Origin: Primula veris
Lineage: Eukaryota > Streptophyta > Magnoliopsida > Ericales > Primulaceae
Length of the DNA stretch: 64,000 bases
Assembly: GCA_963682055.1 (NCBI GenBank)
Contig: OY821747.1
Span: 17,658,258 to 17,722,257, forward strand
Reading direction: 5' to 3'
Each line of letters opens with the position of its first letter. The first letter of the stretch is position 1. The translations under genes were made by a program, and so were the position numbers. The notes under the pieces are model-generated. The model saw only the letters and a program-made list of their open reading frames with translations, did no database searches and had not been told where the DNA came from. Of this stretch, positions 33,041 to 44,225 are shown piece after piece.

Positions 33041-34199
33041 CATTTGAGACGTGATGACGTCTATGGTGAACAAATGTCTAAACTTGCCATATTAGAGCAA
33101 TCCTTCACCAAAATACTAGCTTGGAAATTGTATTCCATAAGCAGTACCGTGAATTTATATTCACCATGTTCCTTTTTCGCCCATCTGTTATTGGATAAGA
33201 AAATTACCCCGGTGAGTAGTTTTAATCCTATTGGGTCAATGAGGAATTGTTTGCCTGATATTAATACTTTTCGTGTACATTTTTTTTCCACGAATCGAGA
33301 ACCGAGACAAGTGTTATTTGTCTCGAACTGTCACGATCCCAATGAATCGCCTAGCCAAGCGAGATTTTAGACAATCGTCAAAAAAAAAAACATGTGGCTC
33401 CAAGACAGTAATTGAAAGGAACAATATGGCCTGTTGTCACAAAGCAAGAGATAATGCTCAAGGAGACAACTCTATGCTATAAAGACAAAGGTCATGCACG
33501 GTTACTCCTTAAATAGTTCAAAACTATTATAAAGGTGAAAAAACCGGTGCTAATGTGGTTAAAGATAACTGAAAGGAAACTCTTGAGACCCCCGGTTTTG
33601 TGGCTCAAATAAGTTTGGTACCTTTCTTTATTGATTTTGATAAATCATTGAGCCATTTTTTCGCTCATCTGGATTATGTTTTTCCATTTGGATTATGATT
33701 TTTCCATTTGCACATACTTTTGGATTATGGTTTGCCTGCTTACGAAATTTCTCGAAATAATTTAAAGTGCTTTGAGCAAATTCCTTTGACAAATGTGACC
33801 AAATTTTAAATTATGAAATTTTAGGCAATACTTGCGGGATAGTTGATTTTTTTAGAAATAGTGGGTAACAGTGTACCACATAATTCTGGACCTATCGTTC
33901 CAAATCAAAACCTTTGGTAAAACCAAATTGATCTGTCAAATATGAGGTGTTATACTCATGTAGGTCCTACTGTACCTTGTTGAGTTATAAAATATTCGAG
34001 AAAACCAGTGTTATCTGGTAATAGCTCATGAAAGAATTAAAATTTCTTTACATAGCCTCCATTCTATAGGACCAAAAGCGTATTTTAGAGGAGTTGAAAT
34101 GTCTTTCAAGTGGTTTCTACCACAATTTTTAAAAGCATTTAAATTTACCTTATCATTTAGCATGTCGTCGAAATGATAAATGATTTAGATGCTAAGACA

Positions 34200-35420
34200 T
34201 GATTGTCTATAATATCATTCGCCTGTCGTCGATTGATCAAAGCATTTTGATATTGTGGCATTGACCGGATGAGATATTCTCGGGTCAAAAGACGATGCTT
34301 GATTTATAATCGCATCGCATTTGGATTCTCTTTGAGGATATATTTCGTGATTAATCCAAAATTCATACCACTAATGCTCACCTTGAAAGACTAGTATGTG
34401 TAAAGATTACGAAAAGTACTCATAGAATTCTTATAAAGAATTGAAGGAGTTTTTGTGGACTTATCCAACCATAAGACGGACCATAAATATAAATGGTTAT
34501 GGTTGATGCATCGACAATAGGTCACATGATTATTGTTGTCCACAGAAATGCAGCATTTCACATGATTATGGTTGATGGCTCATGATCTGGATTATCTTGA
34601 AAAATCTAGTCGACTTGATAATTCTGAAAAGTAAGAATCGAAAATTCGATTTGAATTACTTGAGTTTGGAAATTGAAATTAAACATCCTGTCGATTATGT
34701 TCAGACCCAAATGGACTCACGGAAAGTTTAATGATGCGACTGTAAATGGTTGCATGCACTTCTTGGTCTTGCACACCAAGATTTATATTTATGTGTGGGG
34801 TCATGCTATTTTGTTGCATTGGTCCATTATGAGGCCCATAGACACTCAAACACCAAATGCGTACCAGTTGGTTACTGGTTATGCGCCAGAAGTCTCATAT
34901 TAATGCGTGTTTAGAGTGCTTAATTAATATTTTGATCGAGCCGCTATAGCATTCAAAATATGGACCTCTGAAGGGGACATAAGTCGATTATGAATCCCAT
35001 GCCTATCATTTGATAGAGTAAACTTGGCAAGCGATCTCTTTACCGCATGATATGAGAAAGTGACATCGCTAAGACTGTTCTCCCCATCGTTAGGGGGAGA
35101 TTTGCACATTACCATTGATAAGGAACAACGTGAAGTAACGTGGCATAACTCACTAAGTCTTAACTTGATCCCCAAAACTGCACTTAGTGATAAGTAAGTG
35201 CATAGACTCTCTCAAGTCTAACTAAATGCCAAACGCATTTAAAGACTTTATGAGATGTCACGAGATCATTTATACCTGCTGCAAAATGCTTGCAAGGATA
35301 GACGTCCCTGTCGGATGCCGTGTTCCTGTCGTAACACGTTGCTTTGGCCGAACCCGCCAAGCAAAGGACGCTGTCGTCGGCCGTCAGTCTGTCGTCCTTC
35401 CCAATATATGAGGAAGTTGA
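34200..35420 (+). pseudogene. Copia integrase remnant (element D)
   Basis: Read across frames: NGLTESLMMRL (the catalytic-Glu helix, usually NGLAESLIKRL), WGHAILLHWSI (usually WGHAILHAA), TPNAYQLVTGYAPEVSY, then a GDISRL..PC..FD block, and MPNAFKDFMRC and LARIDVPVG at 35226-35320, matching the linker between integrase and RT. At least four frame changes and several stops were seen. The first integrase Asp regions were not identified with confidence. Confidence 0.65.
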
Positions 35421-35779
35421 CCAGTTCTTAATTCGTTCAGCCCCAGAGGTGGTGAACTGAAACTCGTTTGTCGCACGAGATTATAAAGGATCAAGGAGAT
35501 GTGTGATTTCCTCCTCATCATAAGAATCTTGACAAATTTGTCGATCATGATATCTTAGACGATATTGAAGCGAAACGAGACTGTCATTGATTACTTGTTC
35601 ATATATTTGGCGACGACTGATAATATGAACAAATTATGACATGGAACCATGTACCGATGCCTGAAGTCAACGGAGAATAGACTTTATTAATGGAAACTTG
35701 AAATCCAAGTAGACTCCTTAGCGAAAGTGTGTTCGGACCTGTAGATCCAATGCCACCAATGTTAAACGAGTTCGTTTAT

Positions 35780-36330
35780 TTGGTTATTCGTAAGAAAATA
35801 GTGATGAGAATAATGAGATTGTCGAATGCTCGCCTAGTAGCGCAAGGCTTCTCTCACACCTTGGAATTGATTACGAGATGGTTGATTTCTTCATAGTGGA
35901 ATTGATTACGAGATGGTTGATTACGACGGGTATACCACATCCGCTCGAATTAACGCAACCCTTTTTCGGTTATACTGATGCTGGTTACTTATCAGACCCG
36001 CATAAAGGATATTCCTAACATGGTATGTCTTTACCATTAGGAATAAGGCGATATCTTGGAGGTCTTGGAATGACTCCAAAGGAATCACTATGATCTGCTC
36101 ATGCTCTATGAGACGACTATAGAGTGTATATGGCTTCGAGCTAGTATTGGCCATATTTGAATTACATATGCTCTGTCTTACGATCCAGATAAAGCACTTG
36201 TCTTATTTGAGGACAACTTGTTGTTATCGATCAAGAGAGACATGACTAGATTATGCTATTTAGCATTTCTTGCCGAAATGAATCTTCACATATGAAGTTT
36301 AAGAGCATCTAGTTGAATGCTCGTTTTATT
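35780..36330 (+). pseudogene. Copia RT edge and RNase H remnant (element D)
   Basis: ARLVAQGFS from the RT N-terminus is followed by two direct copies of 'ggaattgattacgagatggt' (35863 and 35898), then RNase H: FGYTDAGYLSDPHKGYS (first Asp), a stop, MSLPLGIRRYLGGLGMTPKE, SAHALYETTIECIWLRA (Glu region) and LVLFEDNLLLS (third Asp). The whole RT polymerase core with the YxDD motif is gone. The duplicated 25-mer at the junction may mark the deletion or repair event. Confidence 0.75.
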
Positions 36331-36339
36331 CCATGTTAG

Positions 36340-37040
36340 ATTTTCTTGCATCCAGTCGTGTGCAAGTAAATGAAGCATCCAGTCGAATGCTCGTACTCTT
36401 TATTGAAATATAAAATCCTTGCACCCTGTCGTGTGCAAGTGAGGGGGAGCATCCATGTGAATGCTTATTGCACTAATTACTACTTAGTTGAAATCCTCGC
36501 ACCCTGTCGTGTGCAAGTGAGGGAGAGCATCCAGTCGCATGCTCGTGTACTCTTTTTGTCCTTAGACCAAGGTTTTTTCCCACTGGATTTTCCTTGGCAA
36601 GGTTTTTAGTGAGACACGTTCCCATTATATCTCACTTAAGATTGCCGAAATTAGGGGGAGTATCCTATTGTATACTTCTTACCACTGTGTACTCTTTTGT
36701 CTTTCGACTAGAGATTTTTTCCCACTGGGTTTACTCTAGCAAAGTTTTGATGAGGCACCTGTTTTGTGGTTGATGCTTACTACTACCATTGTTGCACTCT
36801 TTTTGCTTCGATCAGAGATTTTCCCATTGGGTTTGCTCTGGCAAGGTTTTGATGAGGCACACTATCTTGTGGTTAGTTACTTACATGATATTTCGGCCTA
36901 TATCATTCGGCTACACAGTTTCTCCTAGGTACCGGTTTTGTCCTATACTGGGTTTTTCGGCCCTAAGGTTTTTATGTGTTTAACACTGCGAATGAACTCG
37001 ACTCACATCGATAGCATGAAGACGAAGAAATCAAGACGTC
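36340..37040 (+). repeat. Element D 3' region with internal direct repeats
   Basis: Two repeat types occur: 'ccctgtcgtgtgcaagtgag' with 'agcatccagtcgaatgctcg' (three copies, 36350-36550), and 'cccactgggtttrctctrgc' with 'aagttttgatgaggcac' (three copies, 36575-36860). Both are also in element E on the opposite strand (63180-63780). Such repeats are common upstream of the polypurine tract in this copia group. Confidence 0.8.
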
Positions 37041-37051
37041 CAAAGGGGGAG

Positions 37052-37265
37052 TGTTGTAGGATATTATTGGACTATTGGTTCTTACTCATAATGGGCCTAA
37101 GTTGGACTTTCTACCTTTTATAACCCTAACCTCTTCTATATAAAGAAGGTTAGGGTCCTCTTGTATTGATACATTCTGATAATAAAAGACTTACTGTTCC
37201 CTCTCTATATGTTCTCTCTATATCTCCTATATAATATATATAATGAGCTAATAAGACTCACAACA
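37052..37265 (+). repeat. Element D 3' LTR (214 bp)
   Basis: It matches the 5' LTR including the hairpin (37123-37132 with 37147-37156) and its TATA loop. It differs by scattered substitutions and a short 'tatgttctctc' insertion near 37205. Confidence 0.9.
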
Positions 37266-37270
37266 TTATT
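37266..37270. repeat. Target-site duplication TTATT, right copy (element D)
   Basis: Identical to 31125-31129. Confidence 0.85.
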
Positions 37271-37590
37271 GTATTTTTGTATTTTTATCTATAAAATGAC
37301 TATACGCAAATAGAGTTCAACTACTGCTACATTAAGTCAAATAAGTATCTTAAGAAGTACTAAACACGATGAATAATAGCGAAGACTAGTTCTCGACTTC
37401 TGGTGAATAATTCCTAAATGATAAATACAATATATGGGTAATTCCTGATAGTTACGACATAGCAATTTATATTATTCATAAATATCTTCATAAGTTCACA
37501 ATCCTCATAGGTAACACTTTTTAATTATTTATTTTATTTACCAAAAGGCCATCATACAACCCAAAACATAATACACATATTTTATCTCCC
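37271..37590. other. Unassigned AT-rich spacer
   Basis: No feature recognised. Confidence 0.4.
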
Positions 37591-38060
37591 TAGAAACCTA
37601 AAAAAATAGTTTTAAATTACAATAAAATTCTATAAAAACGAAAAAATCACAAAAAATGAAAAAAAACAAGAAAAAATATATAAAATGATAAAAATCATTA
37701 AAAAAATGAAAGAAAATCACAAAAAAATATAAAAATGAAAAAAAATCACAAAAATGTATTTTTATACAAAAATCACAAAAATTATAAAATAAATGAAAAA
37801 AATAATAAAAAAAATGTATTTTTTTTAAAAATCACAGAAAATGAAAAATATCACAAAAAAATGTATTTTATAAAAAAAAACATATTTTTTTCTAAAAAAA
37901 ATCACAAAATATTGAAAAAAATCACAAAAATTTTAAAAAAATTACAAAAAAATATTTTTTTTGTCAAGATATTACTTTTTACATTGAAAAAGTTGTTTCT
38001 TCATCAAAAACTATTTTTCCATCAAAAAGTGAATTTTTTTCACCAAAAAGTGGCTTTTTT
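37590..38060. repeat. A/T low-complexity array ('aaaatcacaaaaa')
   Basis: Irregular repeats of 'aaaaatcacaaaaa' with oligo-A runs pass into 'catcaaaaagt' units near 38000-38060. A 128-codon Lys/Asn/Phe frame across it is a composition artefact. It abuts the end of composite repeat copy 2 and has no counterpart in copy 1. Confidence 0.7.
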
Positions 38061-38069
38061 TATTTATTT

Positions 38070-38713
38070 AAATGAGCTGAAAGTGCATCTAGTTCAGTCG
38101 AAAGAACATATAGTTCAGTAAAATGCTGCATATAGTCCAGTCGAAAGTGTATATAGTTAGTCAAAATTGCATATAGTTGAGTCGGAAGTGCATTCAATTC
38201 AGTTGAAAGTACATCTAGTTCCGTTGAAAGTGTATACAATTCAGTCGAAAGTAAATATAGTTCAATAAAAGTGCGTGTGCATATAGTTCAGCTAAAACTC
38301 CATCTAGTTCAGTTAAAAATACTTCTGGTTCAGCATAAAGTGCATCTAATTTAGTCGAAAGTAAATATATTTAAGTCAAAAGTGCATATAGTCCCGTCGA
38401 AAATGAATATAATGTAGTTGAAAGTGCATATGGTTCAGCCAAAAGAGCATATAGTTCTATCGAAAGTACATCTTGTTCAGCTGAAAAGTGCATCTGGTTC
38501 ATCTGAAAGTGCATTTGGTTCAGCTGAAAGTGCATTTGATTCAGCAAAAAGTGCATATAGTTCAATAAAAATGCTTCTGGTTCTGCTGAAAGTGCATCTG
38601 GTTTAGCTGAAAGTGCATCTCGTTCAGCTGAAAGTGCATCTTGTTCAGCTGAAAGTGCATCTATTTCAGTCGAAAATGCATATAGTTCAGTCGAAAGTGC
38701 ATATAGTTCATTC
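38070..38713. repeat. 21-bp tandem array (copy 2)
   Basis: About 29 diverged units of 'gaaagtgcatatagttcagtc'. Both strands stay open for long stretches because the unit is 21 bp; one minus-strand frame is a run of QMHFQLN-like heptads. Stops and indels interrupt it, so coding is not supported. Confidence 0.9.
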
Positions 38714-38794
38714 TAAATTGCGTAATGCTTAATATAAACACAATATAATTCACAAAACAAAGTGCGTATACTTTACTTTGAATTAAAAAATAAA

Positions 38795-38865
38795 ATCGGA
38801 TGGATTCGAACCACCAATCTCTTGAACCCAAATTTGAGTCCAAGCGCTCCTATCATTTTGAGCTT
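38795..38865 (-). ncRNA. tRNA-like (SINE-head-like) module with perfect box B
   Basis: On the minus strand GATAGGAGCGCTTGG (38840-38854) resembles box A, and GGTTCGAATCC (38802-38812) is a perfect Pol III box B that can form a T-arm-like stem with GGTGG and CCATC. The spacing of 27 bases is close to a tRNA's. TTTTATTTTTT, a possible Pol III terminator, begins about 10 bases after box B. An acceptor stem is not evident. It may be transcribed by Pol III or be a SINE-derived relic. Confidence 0.5.
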
Positions 38866-38969
38866 ACAAATTTAAATAGAAACCAAACAAATAGGGAATT
38901 CGGTAATTGCAGCAATGCCTAAACATCAAACTAATTTATTAGATTTTAAGGGATAATAACAAACTCTGA

Positions 38970-39730
38970 TTCGTACCAAAATTGAATTGCGTTTTAGCCC
39001 CAAAATGGATACAGTTTCAGCCCCAAATGGGCTCTATTTTGGACCTGAAGCAACCTCCGTTGTACCCCTAAAGCGGACTATATTTTCAGCTCAAAACAGT
39101 GCCAATTTCAGCCCAAAAATATCTACATTTCAGTACCGAAACAAGCTCTGTTTTAGTCCCAAAATGGGCTCCGTTTCAGCCCAAAACTAACTTTGTTTTA
39201 GCCCCGAAATAGTCTCCATTTCAGCCCTAAAAAGACCTCATTTCCGGAAAAAGAAAACATTGAAAACTCAAACAAGTTGAGTAAAAAATTGCATCCAAAC
39301 AATCTAAAACAATCCAACTTTATCTAAAATCTAAATAATTGCATGAAGTGAAAAATTACACAGATAAACAATCAATAATCACCCTAAATTACACACACAT
39401 GGTGAGCGTCTATATTCCCTAAAAAAGTTTCTTCAACAGTTAATCGGTTAGAACAAGTAACATAATACAAATGGAGACTTAAATTTCTGACTAAGAGCCT
39501 GTTTTAACATCGAACCGGAATCTGTTTCATCCTCGAACCCATAGTATGATTCAGCCCCGAAATAGACGCCAATGCATCCCTAAAACGGACTACATTTAGC
39601 ACCAAAACAGGCTCGTTTCAGCCCCAAAAGGGACCCTAAAATCAGCTCACAATGGACTCGATTAAGCACCAAAACAGGCCACAAAACAGACGTAAACAAC
39701 CCAAAAACACACCCTGTTTTAGCACTAAAA
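38970..39730. repeat. 23-bp 'agccccaaaa' tandem repeat (copy 2 body)
   Basis: Units of 22-23 bp based on 'tttcagccccaaaatgggct' run head to tail from 38970 to 39240 (about 11 units), with a further block at 39490-39730. Unit length is not a multiple of three, so no long frame results. Copy 1 has the complementary form. Confidence 0.85.
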
Positions 39731-40545
39731 TAGCCAAACTCTAAAATAATAACTCAAAACCAATATCCACGCATAAACTAAAATAAAAAGATTAGCAAAT
39801 AACCCCACAAAAGTAATGATCAATTGTTGACACTTAATCAACAATTTGACTTACCTGGTCGTGTAGCTAGGCATAGGCGCGCTCTTTGGTCGGACTCATA
39901 ACCAAATCCCCATAAACTCTCGCCGAATCGAGTACATTTTGATATCCCCACTGTCTCGATCGTCATCGGTAGATCCATAACCGGAAACCCCGCCAACACC
40001 GTCTTGTTCCCCACACTCTTCGCTTTTAAACCATACCCATCCACGTCATCACCTCCGTCGACAAGAACGGCGAAAGAGAAGACGGCGAAAACATGAAAAA
40101 TTAAACTCAATATTTATAAATAAAATAAAATTGAAGATATAACAAAATCCCCAAACTAGACAAACGTAAAAACCTAAATCAATGAATCGTACATAAGGTT
40201 GAATCAGAGTCAAAACCAGAACTGGATTTAGTGTTTGATATAGAGATCCGATCAAAAACCATTTCTTCAACGACATGATCGACGTCGAAAGTGTGCGGGT
40301 AGTGGTGGGGGATTGATCCGGTAAAAAATCCTTTCTCCAGCAACATGATCGACATGAATGATTGATCCAGTTAGAGAGAGAGAGAGAATAGATCGATACA
40401 GTGAGATTAAAAACAGACGAGAGATAAAAATTAGATTAAATAGCTTTTATATAGTTTTCAAAAGTGTTATCTAAGAAGAATGTAACTTAGATTAGATAAC
40501 TTGTGAGAATATAAGTTCAAAATTGATTAGGGCATTATTTGTATA

Positions 40546-40826
40546 CTCCTTCTGTTCTTATTTAATTGTTTACTACGAAACTACGTGCAATTTTGACCGG
40601 ATTATAACTTGTATCAAAATTGTCGAAATAATATTTTTAAAATCTAATCATAAAATTTAACATTTGAACTATATGATCAACTTTTGAAAATTTTTATTCC
40701 GATAATTTTGATATAAGTTATTGGCCGGTGCAATAAATTTTCATTCCGATAATTTTGATACAAGTTATTGTCTGATTAAAATTGCACGTATTTTTGTAAT
40801 AAACAATTAATTAAAAACAGAGTGAG
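40546..40826. mobile_element. Stowaway MITE, copy 2 (281 bp)
   Basis: The ends CTCCTTCTGTTCTTATT and AAACAGAGTGAG are flanked by TA on both sides. The interior matches the reverse complement of the 21.8-kb Stowaway better than its forward strand. An internal duplication of 'attccgataattttgataya' and 'agttattg' (40705 and 40750) explains the greater length. Confidence 0.85.
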
Positions 40827-40869
40827 TAATAAACATATGGTGTCATGGTACGTACCAAGTCCAAATGAC

Positions 40870-41055
40870 TATAACATTAATGACTCCCATGAAAAACGTG
40901 CTAACTTGTAGATTTGACTAAAAGTCATGATAAATATAATAAATATCTGGAGTTTACATTTTGTTTCCCTATTCCAGTTGAATAATTCATATTCCGCCAC
41001 CAGCCAATAAAATATTCGTCATCTAACTTTGAAAAAGTGACGTTTTAATGTAATA
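40870..41055. repeat. Direct repeat, copy 1 (pair with 42220-42405)
   Basis: 'agtcatgataaatataataa', 'atctggagtttacattttgt', 'gttgaataattcatat' and 'accagccaataaaatattcg' recur in the same order at 42220-42405 with modest divergence. Confidence 0.85.
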
Positions 41056-41563
41056 TATATGAGTAAATTATCAATAAATACAATTTTACAAACCTAATTA
41101 CCAAAATATAATATATCCAACTTTTATTTACAAAATATACAACTAAAGAACTGACTAACTAATAAGAGAGAAAATTTTAAAATTCAAAAATATTAATAAC
41201 AAATTAAAAAAATTGTTTTTAAAAAAAATATTAATACCAATAAATACTACGGCTAATGTTAGTAAGAGATCGACGAGGCGGTGAGTATTATATCTACTTC
41301 TCCTAAAAAAAGAGGAGCTTATCGAAAAGGCGGAGAACAATAAAAGAGGAATAAAAATAAGAAAAAATTCAAAAAATAACTAGCTAGGATTACTTGAGAA
41401 AATAGTGATAGATTATAACGGTATGCAGTTTAGGGTAGAAGGGCGTCGAAACACCACCCATACCCCTGGACAGATGGTGCCTAACATTTGGGGTAAAAAG
41501 GGGACAGATTTTAGAGAGAAAGTAATTGACTGTTAGTATATTAGTTAACTACATCTGTATATA
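41056..41563. other. Unassigned AT-rich spacer
   Basis: No gene or defined repeat seen. Confidence 0.4.
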
Positions 41564-41745
41564 CACTACAAAATAATATTTAATTTATTGAGAGTTAAAA
41601 ACTGTCACAAAACTATCACTAATTTAAAAAGCTGTCAAAAATTAACTAAACTGTCATAAATTCGTCACAAAAACCGTCGGTAATAATCTCGTAACAAAAA
41701 ATACCGTCACTAATCCCGTCACTATTTGAGTATTTTCTTTTAGCG
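41564..41745. mobile_element. CACTA-like MITE, copy 2 (182 bp)
   Basis: It begins CACTACAAAATAATATT and ends TATTTTCTTTTAGCG. It is the reverse complement of the 20742-20932 element, including the altered CGCT end and the internal 'ccgtcac' phrases. No clear 3-bp target duplication. Confidence 0.7.
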
Positions 41746-42219
41746 TATACGTATGTATGTATTCAATTAAGTGATATATATAATCCTCATTTTTTGGTCT
41801 TACTATTTTTCTGTTGTCCGTTAATAGTAGATGTTGTAGTACTTTAATTATTTGATATTTAATTATTATTATTTTTTTTGAAAAAATAGTTTATGATACT
41901 ATTTGAATCTTTCAATTTAATTCTCATTGTTTTTGTGAATGATGCAAAATAATACAAGTTTTTTTTTAAAAAAATGTCATATTACGCCACGTGAAACTCT
42001 AATTTTTTTTTCTAATTTTATTATTGATACCATGATTTTTTTATGATGCTCAATGATTCTATCTTTAATCAATCTATTTCCTTTTCATGGGTTGTAAATG
42101 GCCGATTTCAATAATAATAAATAAAAAAAATTGCACGCGAAAAGATACCGAAGACTACTTCTAGAGGTGACTATAATAAATATCACTGCGCTAACTTGTA
42201 TGAAAACAATATAATGACT
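41746..42219. other. Unassigned AT-rich spacer
   Basis: T-rich and A-rich runs; no feature recognised. Confidence 0.4.
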
Positions 42220-42405
42220 ATAACATTTCATGACTAACATTTCATGACTCGTATGAAAACTGCGCTAACTCGTAGATTAGACTAAAAGTCATGATAAATA
42301 TGATAAATATCTGGAGTCTACATTTTGTTTCCTACTACTGTTGAATAATTCATATCCCACCACCAGCCAATAAAATATTCGTCATCTAACTTTGAAAAAA
42401 TCAGA
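42220..42405. repeat. Direct repeat, copy 2 (pair with 40870-41055)
   Basis: See the partner at 40870. The gypsy solo LTR inserted 30 bp beyond this copy. Confidence 0.85.
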
Positions 42406-42439
42406 TTTTAATGCAATAATTCCTTTACAAAAGGGAAAC

Positions 42440-44225
42440 TGTCACGTCCCAAAATCTGAAAAACGGATATCAAGACGTGACCTTTTGAATAACTTACGAG
42501 CTAAATAAACAATTAAACGAATAAATAAAAATGTTTGTCAAACGTGACTACAATACGAGATGGTTTTAAAAAAGTTATATAAAAAGAAAACAAAATAATG
42601 TAATTTGCCCGTATGCTACAACCTAAAAAATAGTCTAAGTAAAAGAAAACGATTCAAAGAAGCCCCGAACCCATGCGATACCTTGCTATATAATGCTCCT
42701 ATCCAAACGCCTCAACCTAAGTTGTACCTGAAAAACAAAACTGTAACGGTGAGTCCCACGCACATACGTAGACGGGATGACACCACACAAGATACCGTCA
42801 CTCCATCCCATAAATGCAAGAACTCATAAACAACAACTACGATAACAACGTATAAAAATAAATATAATAACATCGTACAACGAAATAAATTAAGTAACTC
42901 CAACACACATCTATAACAAACATGGACCTCTCAAGCCACTCGTCCCAGTCCGTAAGACGAGTCATTCCCTATAACCCTCGGCTCGTCTTATCTCCCCGGT
43001 ATAGGAAGAGACATAGACCATTGCGAACATATAAAATAACACACATGGACCTCTCACGCCACCTACCCCAGTCCGTAAGGTAAGTCATTTCATATACCCA
43101 TTTGCTCGTCTTATGCCCCCGGTATAAGAAGAGGTATAGACCATTACCAACAAATAAATATTTAAAATGCACATTTGGACCTCTTCACGCCACTCACCCC
43201 AGTCCGTAAGACGAGTCATTCCTTATAGCTCTCGGCTCGTCTTATGTCCTCGCTATAGGAAGAGACATAGACCATTGTCAATAAATAAATCACAAGACCT
43301 CGGCCAATAATATTAAAGCATTCAATTATCACATTCTCAATAAAATCACATTCTCAAATACTATCATTCCCAAACGTCATTTTAACGCAATACAACAAAA
43401 CACATAAGCATAGGTGCTAGATTCACAACTAGCCAAACAACTCCAACAACATAAAATCTCATTTAGACATTTTAACAAACACCTTGTATGCGTAAACTAC
43501 AACTTATCTTTATTCAACAATAATTTACCCAATTTCATCAACAACTATAATATCACATAATCAACTCATAAAAACACGCAAACTCTTCCATATTCTCATT
43601 AATTCGAAATTAATATGTCTAAATTCTCAACTTCTCCAATTCAAATAAGTGAATTAAAAGTGCAACAAATTTACCCCAATTAACAATTTAATAACATAAT
43701 TGAGATAAAAGGATAAACCCCCAAATTTAAAATAAATGCAAGACCTAACCCTAACATACACCCTCGTCTAGTCGCAATGGATAACCCCTGTTAACTTAGT
43801 GCGTAGAGGAGATGCTTCTGGTAAAAACTCGCTAATGGTGGTTTCTTCTTTTTTTTCCTAAAATTTGGAACCTCTCTTCTCTCTCTTTTCTCTCTTTGTT
43901 TTTGGTGGTTTTAGGTTTACTGTTTTTAAAAAGTGGGATGAAAAGTGTTTTGAGAAGCTGTTTTTGAGAGAGTTTGGGGAAGCGATCTATTTGATCCCCA
44001 AAGTTTTAAAATTTAACTCATAATCAAAACTATTATTTTACTGCTAAAAAATAACCAATCTTGAGAAACAAAGCTATTGTGTACTTTTTATTTATAAAAT
44101 TAGTAACAGGTTTTTAAAATAAACTTTTTCGGAAGAGTTTCAGTTTTTGGCTAAAAATTGTATAAAACGTTTTTGGATTAATTTAATCGTAAATAAAACC
44201 ATTTATAAAAATTCGGGATGTTAGA
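42440..44225 (-). mobile_element. Gypsy family-A solo LTR (1786 bp), TSD GAAAC
   Basis: It runs from TGTCACGTCCC to GGGATGTTAGA and is flanked by GAAAC at 42435-42439 and 44226-44230, so both ends derive from one insertion that has lost its interior by LTR-LTR recombination. Compared with the LTR at 48446 it lacks about 45 bp near 42490. It carries three tandem 120-bp 'cccccggtata' boxes (about 42920-43280) against two in element A. Confidence 0.88.

Larger units (their letters stand above)
31130..37265 (+). mobile_element. Element D: Ty1/copia retrotransposon, RT core deleted
   Basis: It has short LTRs (31130-31330 and 37052-37265, both TGTTGTA...CTCACAACA), a possible primer-binding site after the 5' LTR, a purine tract AAAGGGGGAG before the 3' LTR, and perfect TTATT target duplications. 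The interior is in plus orientation and heavily decayed: integrase and RNase H traces are readable only by hopping frames. Between ARLVAQGFS (about 35825-35856) and the RNase H motif TDAGYLSDPHK (about 35973) only ~120 bp remain where copia elements have the RT catalytic core. The ORF at 33044-33370 was not recognised and may be part of a decayed gag. Confidence 0.9.
38070..40540 (-). repeat. Composite repeat family, copy 2
   Basis: Reverse-complement counterpart of 22340-25170. In minus-strand order: the upstream block (40460-40540), TATA-like CTATATAAAAGC (40443-40454), a CT-rich leader, a segment with open frames 39838-40276, the body with the 23-bp repeat (39480-39730 and 38970-39240), the tRNA-like module with a perfect box B (38802-38862), a spacer, and a 21-bp array of about 29 units (38070-38713). 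The segment 39838-40276 has no counterpart in copy 1. Its frame (VDGGDDVDGYGLKAKSVGNK) matches nothing I recognise and may be a captured host fragment. Confidence 0.65.

Noticed and set aside
33044..33482. Open frames in element D suggesting a novel protein
   Set aside because: They lie between LTRs with target duplications and upstream of integrase traces, so decayed gag or leader is the simpler reading, though I could not identify the domain.
37735..38121. 128-codon Lys/Asn/Phe-rich open frame
   Set aside because: It is a translation of the 'aaaatcacaaaaa' low-complexity array.
38070..38713. CRISPR-like array of short repeats
   Set aside because: The units are contiguous with no unique spacers, and the genome is a plant's; it is a tandem repeat.
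38795..38865. Functional tRNA gene
   Set aside because: Box A and B matches exist, but no acceptor stem or clear anticodon arm can be drawn.
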